A DNA stretch of 5,881 nt from Acetobacteraceae bacterium (GTDB lineage Bacteria > Pseudomonadota > Alphaproteobacteria > Acetobacterales > Acetobacteraceae), in NCBI GenBank assembly GCA_947462945.1, contig CANHTE010000107.1, positions 1-5,881 on the forward strand, in the 5' to 3' direction. Made by a program: the position numbers and the translations under genes. The notes beneath the pieces were generated by a model that searched no databases, was not told where the DNA came from, and saw only the letters and a list, made by a program, of their open reading frames with translations. This document shows, piece by piece, positions 1 to 5,790 of this stretch. Position 1 is the stretch's first letter. Every line of letters begins with the position of its first letter.

Positions 1-356
1 CCAGCGGCAGTGCCTCTGGCTACCAGTATGGCTCGCTCTACACGATCAGCCTGGGCGTTCTCTCGGCCGGGACCCGGCTGGACATCACCCATGATGACGG
101 CGTGAGCGTCTATCAGGGCGGCGTCCGCATCGGCACGACCACGGCCGGACCGACCAGCGTGATCTCGGAGTCTGTGTTGCTCAGCAGCACGGGTGCCACG
201 ACGCTGTATTTCGGCCGCCAGAACGGGGCGCCCTCGGTGCTGACCGTGGCCGTGCCGGAGCCGGCGAGCATTGCGCTGTTTGGCGCTGGCTTGCTCGGTC
301 TGGCCGCGCTGCGCCGCCGTCGTCCTGGCCAGCAGGCGGGCCACGCGGCCGCCTGA
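1..356 (+). CDS. PEP-CTERM sorting-domain protein, 3' part only
   Basis: The C-terminal 117 codons of an exported protein whose start lies left of the window; the frame (first full codon at 3) is open to the edge and stops at TGA 354-356. The tail is a textbook PEP-CTERM signal: VPEPAS at about 252-269, a hydrophobic helix (IALFGAGLLGLAAL) to 311, then four arginines at 312-323 and a short basic tail. In this family the tail directs the protein to an exosortase (EpsH-like), which is thought to cleave near PEP and release or anchor the protein at the envelope, often in exopolysaccharide or biofilm contexts. The visible upstream part is rich in Gly, Ser, Thr and Val (for example THDDGVSVYQGGV), as expected for a beta-rich extracellular domain. 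I cannot name its ligand or role. A GTG at 102 is an internal codon, not a start. No exosortase gene is in the window. The sorting-signal call is firm; the function is unknown. Confidence 0.88.
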   Translation, partial: SGSASGYQYGSLYTISLGVLSAGTRLDITHDDGVSVYQGGVRIGTTTAGPTSVISESVLLSSTGATTLYFGRQNGAPSVLTVAVPEPASIALFGAGLLGLAALRRRRPGQQAGHAAA

Positions 357-369
357 GGCGTCGGTAACA

Positions 370-400
370 GGCAACGGTCCTCCTTGCGGGGGCCGTTGCC
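370..400. terminator. hairpin between convergent genes, probable terminator
   Basis: An 8-bp perfect stem (GGCAACGG 370-377 with CCGTTGCC 393-400) can extend inward by five more pairs including two G-T wobbles, leaving a 5-nt loop (CTTGC, 383-387). It lies 14 bp after the PEP-CTERM stop and 21 bp from the stop of the leftward thiamine-enzyme gene, so it is placed to end transcripts from either side. Neither side has a convincing T-run, so intrinsic termination is inferred from position and stem strength only. Confidence 0.55.
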
Positions 401-421
401 GCTTCATGGGCGCGGGTTGGT

Positions 422-2065
422 TCACTGCCGCGAAACCTGGGTTTCCTTGGAGGTGATGAACTCCAGCAGGGCAGGGGTGCCATTGCGGGTTTGCTCGATG
501 CCGCGCTGGATGGCGGGGATGATCTGATCCGGCGTCAGGACGCGTTCGCCATAACCGCCGAAGGCCCGGGCCATATCGGCGTAGTTTCCGCTGATATCGG
601 TGGTGCGATATTTCTCGGTGCTGAGTGCCATGATCTTCAGCTCGATCGCCATCGAGAAATTGTTCAGCAGGATGGAGAGGATCGGGATGCGCTCCCGCAC
701 CGCGGTTTCGAAATCCATCCCGGTAAAGCCGATGGCGGCATCGCCCCACACATTGATGCAGAGCTTGTCGGGCGCCGCGAGTTTCGCGCCCATGGCGAGG
801 CCCAGCCCATAGCCCAGCTGCGTCGTCTTGCCCCAACCCAGATAGGACAGCGGCGTGCGGCTGATCCAGAAGGGCGAAAGCTGATCGCGCGGTGAGCCCG
901 CATCATGGGTGATGATGGTCTGGTCGGGGTCCACCGTGCGCCACAGGTCGCGCAGCACACGATAGGGGTTCAGCGGCGCGTCGTTGGAGTCGCGCTTCTC
1001 GGCCCATTTGGCGAGCCAGGGGGCACGCAGCGCTTCGATGGCGGCCTGAACCGGGGCATGCGGGCGGGGCGTCCTGATATGGCCACGCAACTCATCCAGC
1101 AGCGCCTGCAACACCAACTGGGCATCCCCCAGCAGGCCGATATCGCAGCGGATATCCTTATCCAGATGGTCCGGGTCCAGCGTGGCGTGGATGTATTTCG
1201 GGCCGCCATTCTCGCTTTGGGGCGGCATCTTGATGCCGAAATTGGTTTCGGTGAAGGAACAGCCCACGCCAAAGACCACATCCGCATCATCCAGGAATTT
1301 GCGAACCGGATGCGGCATGGCCAGGCCACCTGACCCCAAAGCGAGGGCGTGATCCTCGGGGAAGGAGGATTTTCCGCCCAGGCTGGTGGTGACGGGTGCC
1401 GCCAGCAATTCCGCCAATTCGCGCAATTGCGGCCAGGCCTGGGCCCAATGGATGCCGGTGCCGGCATAGATGACGGGCCGCTTGGCATTCACCAGCATCT
1501 CGGCCGCGCGCTTCACATCGGCCGGGTCCGGGGCCGAGCGCACGGCAAGGACGGGCGTGTAGCTCCAGCCCTCCGGCATTTCCTCCTGGAACATGTCGGT
1601 CGGGATTTCGACGATGACGGGGCCGCCCCGGCCGTTGCGCAGCCGGGCAAAGGCGCGGCGCATGATGTTGGGCACCTCGGCCGCGCTCATCACCGCCTCG
1701 GTGGATTTGGCGATGCCCTTCATCTGTACGGTGCTGTTGTAGTTGGGCGGCACATGGGCGATGCGGCGCGGATAACCCATCGGCAGGACCAGCACCGGAA
1801 CGCTCTCGCCAAAGCATTGCGCCACGCCGCCATAGGCATTCTCGGCGCCCGGGCCATGCTGCATGCAGAAGGCGCCCAGCTTGCGGGCCGAGGTGACGCG
1901 GCTGATGGCATCCGCCATGTGCAGCCCGATGCGTTCCTGCCGGACCATGACAGGCCTGATGTCGATGGCGGCGCAATGCTCGATCATGTGGTTCACCGGA
2001 TAGCCGGTGAGCACCTCGATGCCTTCACGCTTCATGATCTCCGCGATTGCGTCGCCGACTTTCAT
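422..2065 (-). CDS. thiamine-diphosphate-dependent enzyme, acetolactate-synthase-like, substrate unknown
   Basis: A 547-residue enzyme with the three-domain layout of the acetolactate synthase/pyruvate oxidase superfamily: pyrimidine-binding domain about 1-165, central domain about 180-330, diphosphate-binding domain about 365-547. The cofactor-activating glutamate is visible in VRQERIGLHMAD (Glu44). The diphosphate/Mg motif is GDAAIGF at about 441, reading GDA rather than the usual GDG, and closes with LLNN at about 466-469, at the usual spacing. N-terminal motifs such as GYPVN and MQHGPGAENAYGG recall a group usually labelled only 'thiamine pyrophosphate-requiring protein'. I do not recognise it as true IlvB; no small regulatory subunit gene is next to it. 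I prefer ATG at 2065 over the in-frame GTG at 2077: GAAG sits 6 nt before the ATG, while GGGGA abuts the GTG. It is transcribed divergently from the amidase pair. A decarboxylase, lyase or carboligase acting on a 2-oxo acid or aldehyde is likely. The cofactor-family call is secure; the substrate is not. Confidence 0.9.
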   Translation of the reverse strand: MKVGDAIAEIMKREGIEVLTGYPVNHMIEHCAAIDIRPVMVRQERIGLHMADAISRVTSARKLGAFCMQHGPGAENAYGGVAQCFGESVPVLVLPMGYPRRIAHVPPNYNSTVQMKGIAKSTEAVMSAAEVPNIMRRAFARLRNGRGGPVIVEIPTDMFQEEMPEGWSYTPVLAVRSAPDPADVKRAAEMLVNAKRPVIYAGTGIHWAQAWPQLRELAELLAAPVTTSLGGKSSFPEDHALALGSGGLAMPHPVRKFLDDADVVFGVGCSFTETNFGIKMPPQSENGGPKYIHATLDPDHLDKDIRCDIGLLGDAQLVLQALLDELRGHIRTPRPHAPVQAAIEALRAPWLAKWAEKRDSNDAPLNPYRVLRDLWRTVDPDQTIITHDAGSPRDQLSPFWISRTPLSYLGWGKTTQLGYGLGLAMGAKLAAPDKLCINVWGDAAIGFTGMDFETAVRERIPILSILLNNFSMAIELKIMALSTEKYRTTDISGNYADMARAFGGYGERVLTPDQIIPAIQRGIEQTRNGTPALLEFITSKETQVSRQ

Positions 2066-2175
2066 GCCGCTCTTCACTCCCCAGAATTATTTTATTCCAC
2101 GAAGGCTAGACCCCGCTTCGCATCGGCCGCAAGCATGGCAGTCTATGTTGCTGCGCAGCACAGAAAGAGACCCCC
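2066..2175. promoter_or_regulatory. divergent intergenic control region
   Basis: These 110 bp separate the leftward thiamine enzyme from the rightward small protein/amidase pair, so both promoters should lie here. The only AT-rich patch is at about 2086-2098. Read leftward it contains TAAAAT, a possible -10 for the thiamine-enzyme gene, though no good -35 lies at the right spacing. A leftward TTGCGG followed about 16 bp later by TCTAGC is a weaker alternative. For the rightward genes, TATGTT at about 2144-2149 is a weak -10 candidate. None is a strong sigma-70 match, so I assign the region and not a specific promoter. Confidence 0.5.
2149..2160. promoter_or_regulatory. 12-bp perfect palindrome, candidate operator
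   Basis: TGCTGCGCAGCA is a perfect inverted repeat with no spacer, ending 15 bp before the ATG of the small GatC/AtzG-like gene. Its position in the divergent control region suits a dimeric regulator, but GC-rich palindromes of this size also occur by chance, and no second copy was noticed nearby. No regulator gene is in the window. Confidence 0.25.
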
Positions 2176-2391
2176 ATGCCCGAGCCGCTTCCCCCCGCCG
2201 ATTTCGCCCTGCTGATGGCCCAGGCGGGCGTCACCCTGCCGCCCGCCGAGGTGGAGGATTTGCGCCACGCGCATGCGAAGCTGCGCGGCATGCTGGAAAT
2301 GCTGCGCTCCCCGGCTCCGAAGCTGGTGGCCGAGCCTGGTTTCACTTTCAGCGTCGGCGCCGCCGCTCAACAAGCTTCGACGGAGAAGTAA
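2176..2391 (+). CDS. small GatC/AtzG-like (DUF4089-type) amidase partner
   Basis: A 71-residue protein directly upstream of an amidase, with only 3 bp between its stop and the amidase ATG. Its pattern, ALLMAQAGVTLPPAEVEDL followed by a second helix (about 30-45) and then AEPGFTF at about 52-58, resembles AtzG/DUF4089 proteins: a first helix, a 'gv.L.p' turn, a second amphipathic helix, then a conserved 'EP..F' strand-like end. In the known cases GatC and AtzG wrap around and stabilise GatA or AtzE amidases, without catalytic residues of their own. The tight spacing upstream of an amidase-signature gene supports a complex here. It is short and has no signal peptide or membrane segment, so it is probably cytoplasmic. 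The start is supported by reading frame and codon use; the ribosome site (AGAAAGAGA, 2162-2170) is weak. The family call comes from pattern and context, not from a profile search. Confidence 0.72.
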   Translation: MPEPLPPADFALLMAQAGVTLPPAEVEDLRHAHAKLRGMLEMLRSPAPKLVAEPGFTFSVGAAAQQASTEK

Positions 2392-2394
2392 GCG

Positions 2395-3762
2395 ATGATC
2401 CCCACAATCGCCGAAGCCTCCGCGCTGATCGCCGCGAAGAAGCTCTCCCCCGTGGAACTGATGCGCGACTGCGAGGCTCGCATCGCCACGCAGAATTCCG
2501 CGCTGAACGCCTTCATCCTGCAAACGCCCGAGCGCGCGGCTTCCGACGCCAAGGCGGCCGAGGCCCGGCAAATGGCCGGCACGCTGAAGGGCAGGCTGGA
2601 CGGCATCCCCATCGGCCACAAGGACATCTATTCAACGGCCGGCATCCGCACCACCGGCCACTCCGCCCAGCTTCTGGACAACATCCCGAGCGAGGACGCC
2701 GTCACCGTTGCCAAATGGCGTGAGGCGGGCGTGGTGCTGATGGGCAAGCTTGCCACCCATGAATTCGCCTTTGGCGGGCCGAGCTTCGATCTGCCCTGGC
2801 CGCCCGCGCGCAACCCCTGGAACACGGAGTGCTTCACCTCGGGCTCCTCCTCCGGAACGGGCGCGGCCGTGGCGGCGGGGTTGATCCTGGGCGGTACGGG
2901 CTCCGATACGGGGGGCTCCATCCGTGGCCCGGCGGCGTTATGCGGCATTGCTGGCATCAAGCCGACCTATGGGCTGTGCTCGCGCACCGGCATCTATCCG
3001 CTGGCGCAGACGCTGGACCATGCCGGCCCGATGGCCTGGACGAGCGAGGATTGCGCCATCCTTCTCGAAGCCATGGCCGGCCATGACCCGAGCGACCCCG
3101 GCAGCGCCAACCGCCCGGCCCCCAGCTTTGACGTGAACCAGGATATGCGCGGCCGCCGCGTGGGCCTGATCCGCCATATGCATGAGGTGGACACGACGGT
3201 CAGCCCCGCCACGCTGAAGGGCATCGAGGAGACGGCCGAAATCCTGCGCAAGCTGGGCGCCACCGTGGTGGATGTCACGCTGCCCTCGCTCCAGGAATTC
3301 AACGCGGCCGGTTGGGTCACGCTCTCGGGCGAGGCCTGGACGGTGCATGAGGAATGGATGCGCAGCCAGCCGCTGAAATACGGCGAATTCCTGCGCGCGC
3401 GGCTGGCCTTGGGCGGGCTGCTCTCGGCCGGGGACTACATCCAGGCGCAGCGCAAGCGGCGGGAACTCATCACGCGCAGCTTTGCCGCCAGCGCCGATGT
3501 GGACCTGCTGCTGACCGCCTCCGCCCTGGGCGAGGCGCCCAAGATCCACGATGTGCCGAAATGGGCGAGCCTGGAGAAGCCCAACGTCACCATCGCCTTC
3601 AACCTGCTCGGCTGGCCCGCACTGACCATCTGCACCGGCCATGGCGAAGGCGGGCTGCCCGTCGCGGCCCAGATCATCGGCAAGCCCTGGCAGGATGGGC
3701 TTGTGCTGGCGGCGGGCCATGCGGTGGAGCGGGAGAATGGGGCGCGCGCAAGGCGACCCTGA
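2395..3762 (+). CDS. amidase-signature hydrolase (AtzE/GatA-like)
   Basis: A 455-residue, probably cytoplasmic amide hydrolase. The full Ser-cisSer-Lys triad is visible: Lys76 in PIGHKD, cis-Ser151 in SGSSSGTG, and nucleophile Ser175 in GSDTGGSIRGP; their spacing matches GatA. The conserved tail of the signature, ALCGIAGIKPTYG, follows at 181-193. Length is typical of single-domain amidases, and the C-terminal WPALTICTG...LPVAAQIIG segment is normal, so the protein looks intact. It is the second gene of a pair with the small GatC/AtzG-like protein: 3-bp gap, with GGAG at 2382-2385 inside the upstream gene, 9 nt before the ATG. AtzE-type amidases act on carboxybiuret or ureide-like substrates and GatA on Gln-tRNA amidation, but neither substrate can be read from this sequence. 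It is not convincingly GatA, as no gatB is present. The nearby aminophosphonate genes raise the possibility of an N-acyl-aminophosphonate or other small-amide substrate; that is inference. The family is very secure, the substrate unknown. Confidence 0.93.
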   Translation: MIPTIAEASALIAAKKLSPVELMRDCEARIATQNSALNAFILQTPERAASDAKAAEARQMAGTLKGRLDGIPIGHKDIYSTAGIRTTGHSAQLLDNIPSEDAVTVAKWREAGVVLMGKLATHEFAFGGPSFDLPWPPARNPWNTECFTSGSSSGTGAAVAAGLILGGTGSDTGGSIRGPAALCGIAGIKPTYGLCSRTGIYPLAQTLDHAGPMAWTSEDCAILLEAMAGHDPSDPGSANRPAPSFDVNQDMRGRRVGLIRHMHEVDTTVSPATLKGIEETAEILRKLGATVVDVTLPSLQEFNAAGWVTLSGEAWTVHEEWMRSQPLKYGEFLRARLALGGLLSAGDYIQAQRKRRELITRSFAASADVDLLLTASALGEAPKIHDVPKWASLEKPNVTIAFNLLGWPALTICTGHGEGGLPVAAQIIGKPWQDGLVLAAGHAVERENGARARRP

Positions 3763-3766
3763 GGTT

Positions 3767-3789
3767 GCAAGGGGGCTTTGCCCCCTCGC
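3767..3789. repeat. compact GC hairpin after the amidase gene
   Basis: The stem AGGGGGC (3770-3776) pairs with GCCCCCT (3780-3786) around a TTT loop. One A/C mismatch and two further pairs (GC 3767-3768 with GC 3788-3789) extend it. It begins 5 bp after the amidase stop. There is no T-run after it, so it may be a weak terminator, an RNA-stabilising 3' end or one half of a dispersed dyad element. Confidence 0.5.
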
Positions 3790-3798
3790 GCTCCCCCA

Positions 3799-3818
3799 GC
3801 AGGGAATTTCTTCCCTGC
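3799..3818. repeat. second hairpin, before the flavoenzyme gene
   Basis: A perfect 8-bp stem, GCAGGGAA (3799-3806) with TTCCCTGC (3811-3818), around a TTTC loop, 34 bp upstream of the flavoenzyme GTG start. It follows the first hairpin after only 9 bp. The pair could limit read-through from the amidase into the phosphonate genes, or could be a mobile-like intergenic repeat. It is not followed by a T-run. Confidence 0.5.
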
Positions 3819-3841
3819 ACCCTGATTTATGGGTCGTCGTC

Positions 3842-3846
3842 AGGAG
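3842..3846 (+). promoter_or_regulatory. Shine-Dalgarno AGGAG that fixes a GTG start
   Basis: AGGAG sits 6 nt before GTG 3853. The in-frame ATG at 3829 has no comparable site and would add eight residues ahead of the normal start of the nucleotide-binding fold, so GTG 3853 is the likely start. Confidence 0.75.
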
Positions 3847-3852
3847 ATTTTG

Positions 3853-4971
3853 GTGGATCGAAGCTTTGACCTGATTGTCATCGGGCATGGCATTGTGGGG
3901 CTGGCCCATGCCTTGGCTGCGGCCCGCGCGGGGCATCGCGTGGCGGTGCTGGACCGTGACGCGCAGCCCAATGGCGCCTCCATCCGCAATTTCGGCTTTG
4001 TCACCGTCACCGGCCAGGGCTGGCCCCACACCTGGCGCCGTGCCCGCCGCGCGCGTGAAGTCTGGGCCGGTGTTTGCGCGGAGGCGGGCATCCCCGTGCT
4101 GCAACGCGGCCTGCTCATGGCCGCCCGCCGGCCCGAGGCGCTGGCCGTGATCGAGGAATTCGCCGCAGGCCCGATGGGCGAGGGCTGCCGCATCCTGCGC
4201 CCCGGCGACATCCCTGCACCCCTGGCACCCGGCCTGCTCGGCGCGCTGCACTCACCCCACGAACTGCGCGTGGAAAGCCGCGCGGCGCTGCCCCGCCTGC
4301 GCGCCTGGCTGGCCGAGCGGCATGGCGTGGTGATCGTCCCGCAATGCGCGGCCCTGGCGGTCGAGTCGGGCGCCGTTGATACGCCGCAAGGGCGCTTCAC
4401 GGCGCCGCATATCGTGGTCTGCCCCGGCACGGACCTCACCTCGCTATTCCCCGAGGCCTTCGCCGCACGCGGCACCACCCTGTGCAAACTGCACATGCTG
4501 CGCCTGGCCGATCCCGGCTGGCGCATGCCCGCGCCGGTGATGAGTGACCTCGGCCTGCATCGGTATCGCGGTTATCACGCATCACCCTCACTGCCGGCCC
4601 TGCGGGCGCGGCTGGCGGCGGAGCAGGCGCCGCATCTGGAGAACGGCGTGCACCTCATCGTCGTGCAATCCGCTGATGGCAGCCTGGTGGTGGGGGACAG
4701 CCACCATTACGCGGCCACGCCCGATCCCTTCCAGCCGGAAGCCGTGGATGCGCTGATCCTGGATGAGTTCCAGGCCGTGCTGGGCACCCCGCCACCGGTT
4801 GTGGAGCGCTGGATCGGCGTCTATCCCTCCGGCCCTGAGGATGCGTTCTTCGAAGCCCCCATGCCTGGCGTGCGGCTGGTTTCCGTCACCTCGGGCACCG
4901 GCGCATCCACCGCCTTCGGCCTGGCCGAGGAAGTGCTTGCTGACCTGATGCAGATGGAGTTCCCCGCATGA
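3853..4971 (+). CDS. FAD-dependent aminophosphonate oxidoreductase, TIGR03364 (HpnW/PbfC-PbfD) type
   Basis: A 372-residue flavoenzyme of the DAO fold. The FAD-binding Rossmann motif GHGIVG is at 11-16 right after the first strand (FDLIVI), with an acidic residue ending the second strand (VAVLDRD). Features I associate with TIGR03364 follow: GASIRNFGF at 41-49, GDSHHY at 281-286 and the C-terminal SVTSGTGASTAFG at 344-356. This group is known to sit beside phosphonatases. Published work on related enzymes (PbfC, PbfD) reports oxidation of N-methyl-2-aminoethylphosphonate, and sometimes plain 2-aminoethylphosphonate, to phosphonoacetaldehyde. Here the gene overlaps phnX by ATGA, so the expected product is handed to the next enzyme. 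The start is GTG with a good AGGAG site. No signal peptide or membrane segment is seen, so it is probably cytoplasmic. Hydrogen peroxide and ammonia or methylamine would be by-products. Which amine is preferred, and whether it is PbfC- or PbfD-like, cannot be told by eye. A glycine/sarcosine-oxidase-like role is the main alternative, made unlikely by the phnX coupling. Confidence 0.87.
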   Translation: MDRSFDLIVIGHGIVGLAHALAAARAGHRVAVLDRDAQPNGASIRNFGFVTVTGQGWPHTWRRARRAREVWAGVCAEAGIPVLQRGLLMAARRPEALAVIEEFAAGPMGEGCRILRPGDIPAPLAPGLLGALHSPHELRVESRAALPRLRAWLAERHGVVIVPQCAALAVESGAVDTPQGRFTAPHIVVCPGTDLTSLFPEAFAARGTTLCKLHMLRLADPGWRMPAPVMSDLGLHRYRGYHASPSLPALRARLAAEQAPHLENGVHLIVVQSADGSLVVGDSHHYAATPDPFQPEAVDALILDEFQAVLGTPPPVVERWIGVYPSGPEDAFFEAPMPGVRLVSVTSGTGASTAFGLAEEVLADLMQMEFPA

Positions 4972-5765
4972 TCAAGGCCGTGATTTTCGACTGGGCAGGC
5001 ACCGTACTCGACCATGGCAGCCGCGCGCCCATGGCGGCCTTCGTGCAGGCCTTCGCGCAGTTCGGCGTGGCCATCACGGTGGATGATGCGCGCGGCCCCA
5101 TGGGCATGGCCAAGCGCGACCATATCCGCCTGGTCGGCGCTGCCGTGAACGAGACGTGGCGCGCTAAACACGGCCATGATTTCAACGAGGCCGACATGGA
5201 AGCCATCTTCGCCGTGTTCGAGCCGCTGAACGTCGCCGCCGTGAAAACGCCCGAGCATTCCACGTTGATCGGCGGTGCCTCGGCCGCCCTGGCCTGGTGC
5301 CAGGCCCGCGGCATCCGCATCGGCTCCACCACCGGCTATACGCGGCCGATCATGGAGGAACTGGCCCCCCTGGCCGCCGCGCAGGGCTTCGTGCCGGAGG
5401 TGATGGTCTGCGCGGGTGACCTTCCCGCCGGCCGGCCGGCGCCGCTGCAAATGTGGTATGCCATGGCGAAAATGGGCATCTGGCCCGCCCATACCGTGGT
5501 CAAATGCGACGATACCCCCCCCGGCCTGGGCGAGGCGCGCAACGCCGGCTGCTGGGCCGTTGGCTTCGCACTCTCCGGCAATATCGCGGGGCTTTCGGAG
5601 GCGGAGATGGCATTGGCGAGTGAGGCGCAGAAGGCCGAGATGCGCGGGCGTGCCACGCCGGAACTCCTGGCGGCCGGCGCGCATCTGGTGGTGGATTCCA
5701 TCGCCGATCTGCCACGCGCCATCACCGAGATCGAAGCGCGGATGGCAAAGGGCGAGGCGCCGTAG
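4968..5765 (+). CDS. phnX: phosphonoacetaldehyde hydrolase (phosphonatase)
   Basis: A 265-residue HAD-superfamily enzyme that cleaves the C-P bond of phosphonoacetaldehyde to acetaldehyde and phosphate, using Mg2+ and a Schiff base. It aligns with Bacillus cereus PhnX at a constant four-residue offset: nucleophile Asp8 in DWAGT, cap-domain PMGMAKRDH with Schiff-base Lys49, Met45 and His52, TTGYTR with Tyr124, DLPAGRP with Arg156, and the Mg-binding loop CDDT with Asp182. The retained lysine distinguishes it from the 'phosphonatase-like' TIGR03351 group. The B. cereus Cys22 position is Ser18 here, and the second acidic loop residue is replaced (DDTPPGLGEARNAG), a pattern I believe is also seen in other proteobacterial PhnX. 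Length is typical. The ATG overlaps the flavoenzyme stop (ATGA), with GGAG at 4956-4959, 8 nt upstream, so the two are translationally coupled. No phnW transaminase or transporter gene is in view. The stop is TAG at 5763-5765. Confidence 0.95.
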   Translation: MIKAVIFDWAGTVLDHGSRAPMAAFVQAFAQFGVAITVDDARGPMGMAKRDHIRLVGAAVNETWRAKHGHDFNEADMEAIFAVFEPLNVAAVKTPEHSTLIGGASAALAWCQARGIRIGSTTGYTRPIMEELAPLAAAQGFVPEVMVCAGDLPAGRPAPLQMWYAMAKMGIWPAHTVVKCDDTPPGLGEARNAGCWAVGFALSGNIAGLSEAEMALASEAQKAEMRGRATPELLAAGAHLVVDSIADLPRAITEIEARMAKGEAP

Positions 5766-5790
5766 CGGCTGCGCTTGCCCAGCCCCTGGC

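Noticed and set aside
370..400. Hairpin considered as part of a CRISPR or attachment site
   Set aside because: It is a single copy with no direct repeats or integrase gene nearby. Its position between convergent stops is explained by termination.
422..2065. Annotation as IlvB, the biosynthetic acetolactate synthase large subunit
   Set aside because: There is no adjacent small subunit, and the N-terminal motifs and GDA variant differ from what I expect for IlvB. Only the superfamily is supported.
1349..2215. Rightward open frame of 288 codons opposite the thiamine enzyme
   Set aside because: The opposite strand carries an intact thiamine-diphosphate enzyme. This frame is rich in His/Gly/Asp repeats typical of an antisense shadow and would run through the divergent promoter region.
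2395..3762. Annotation as GatA with the small gene as GatC
   Set aside because: The catalytic triad is shared by the whole amidase-signature family. No gatB is present, and the setting is catabolic, so an AtzE-like amidase with an accessory subunit fits better.
2938..4251. Long leftward open frame of 437 codons across the amidase end and the flavoenzyme start
   Set aside because: It runs antisense through two genes with clear family motifs, crosses the intergenic hairpins and has low-complexity Gly/Ala/Arg/His/Gln composition. It is a GC-driven shadow frame.
4968..5765. Assignment to the phosphonatase-like TIGR03351 group
   Set aside because: The Schiff-base lysine of true PhnX is present (Lys49 in PMGMAKRDH), as are Arg156 and Tyr124 at matching positions.
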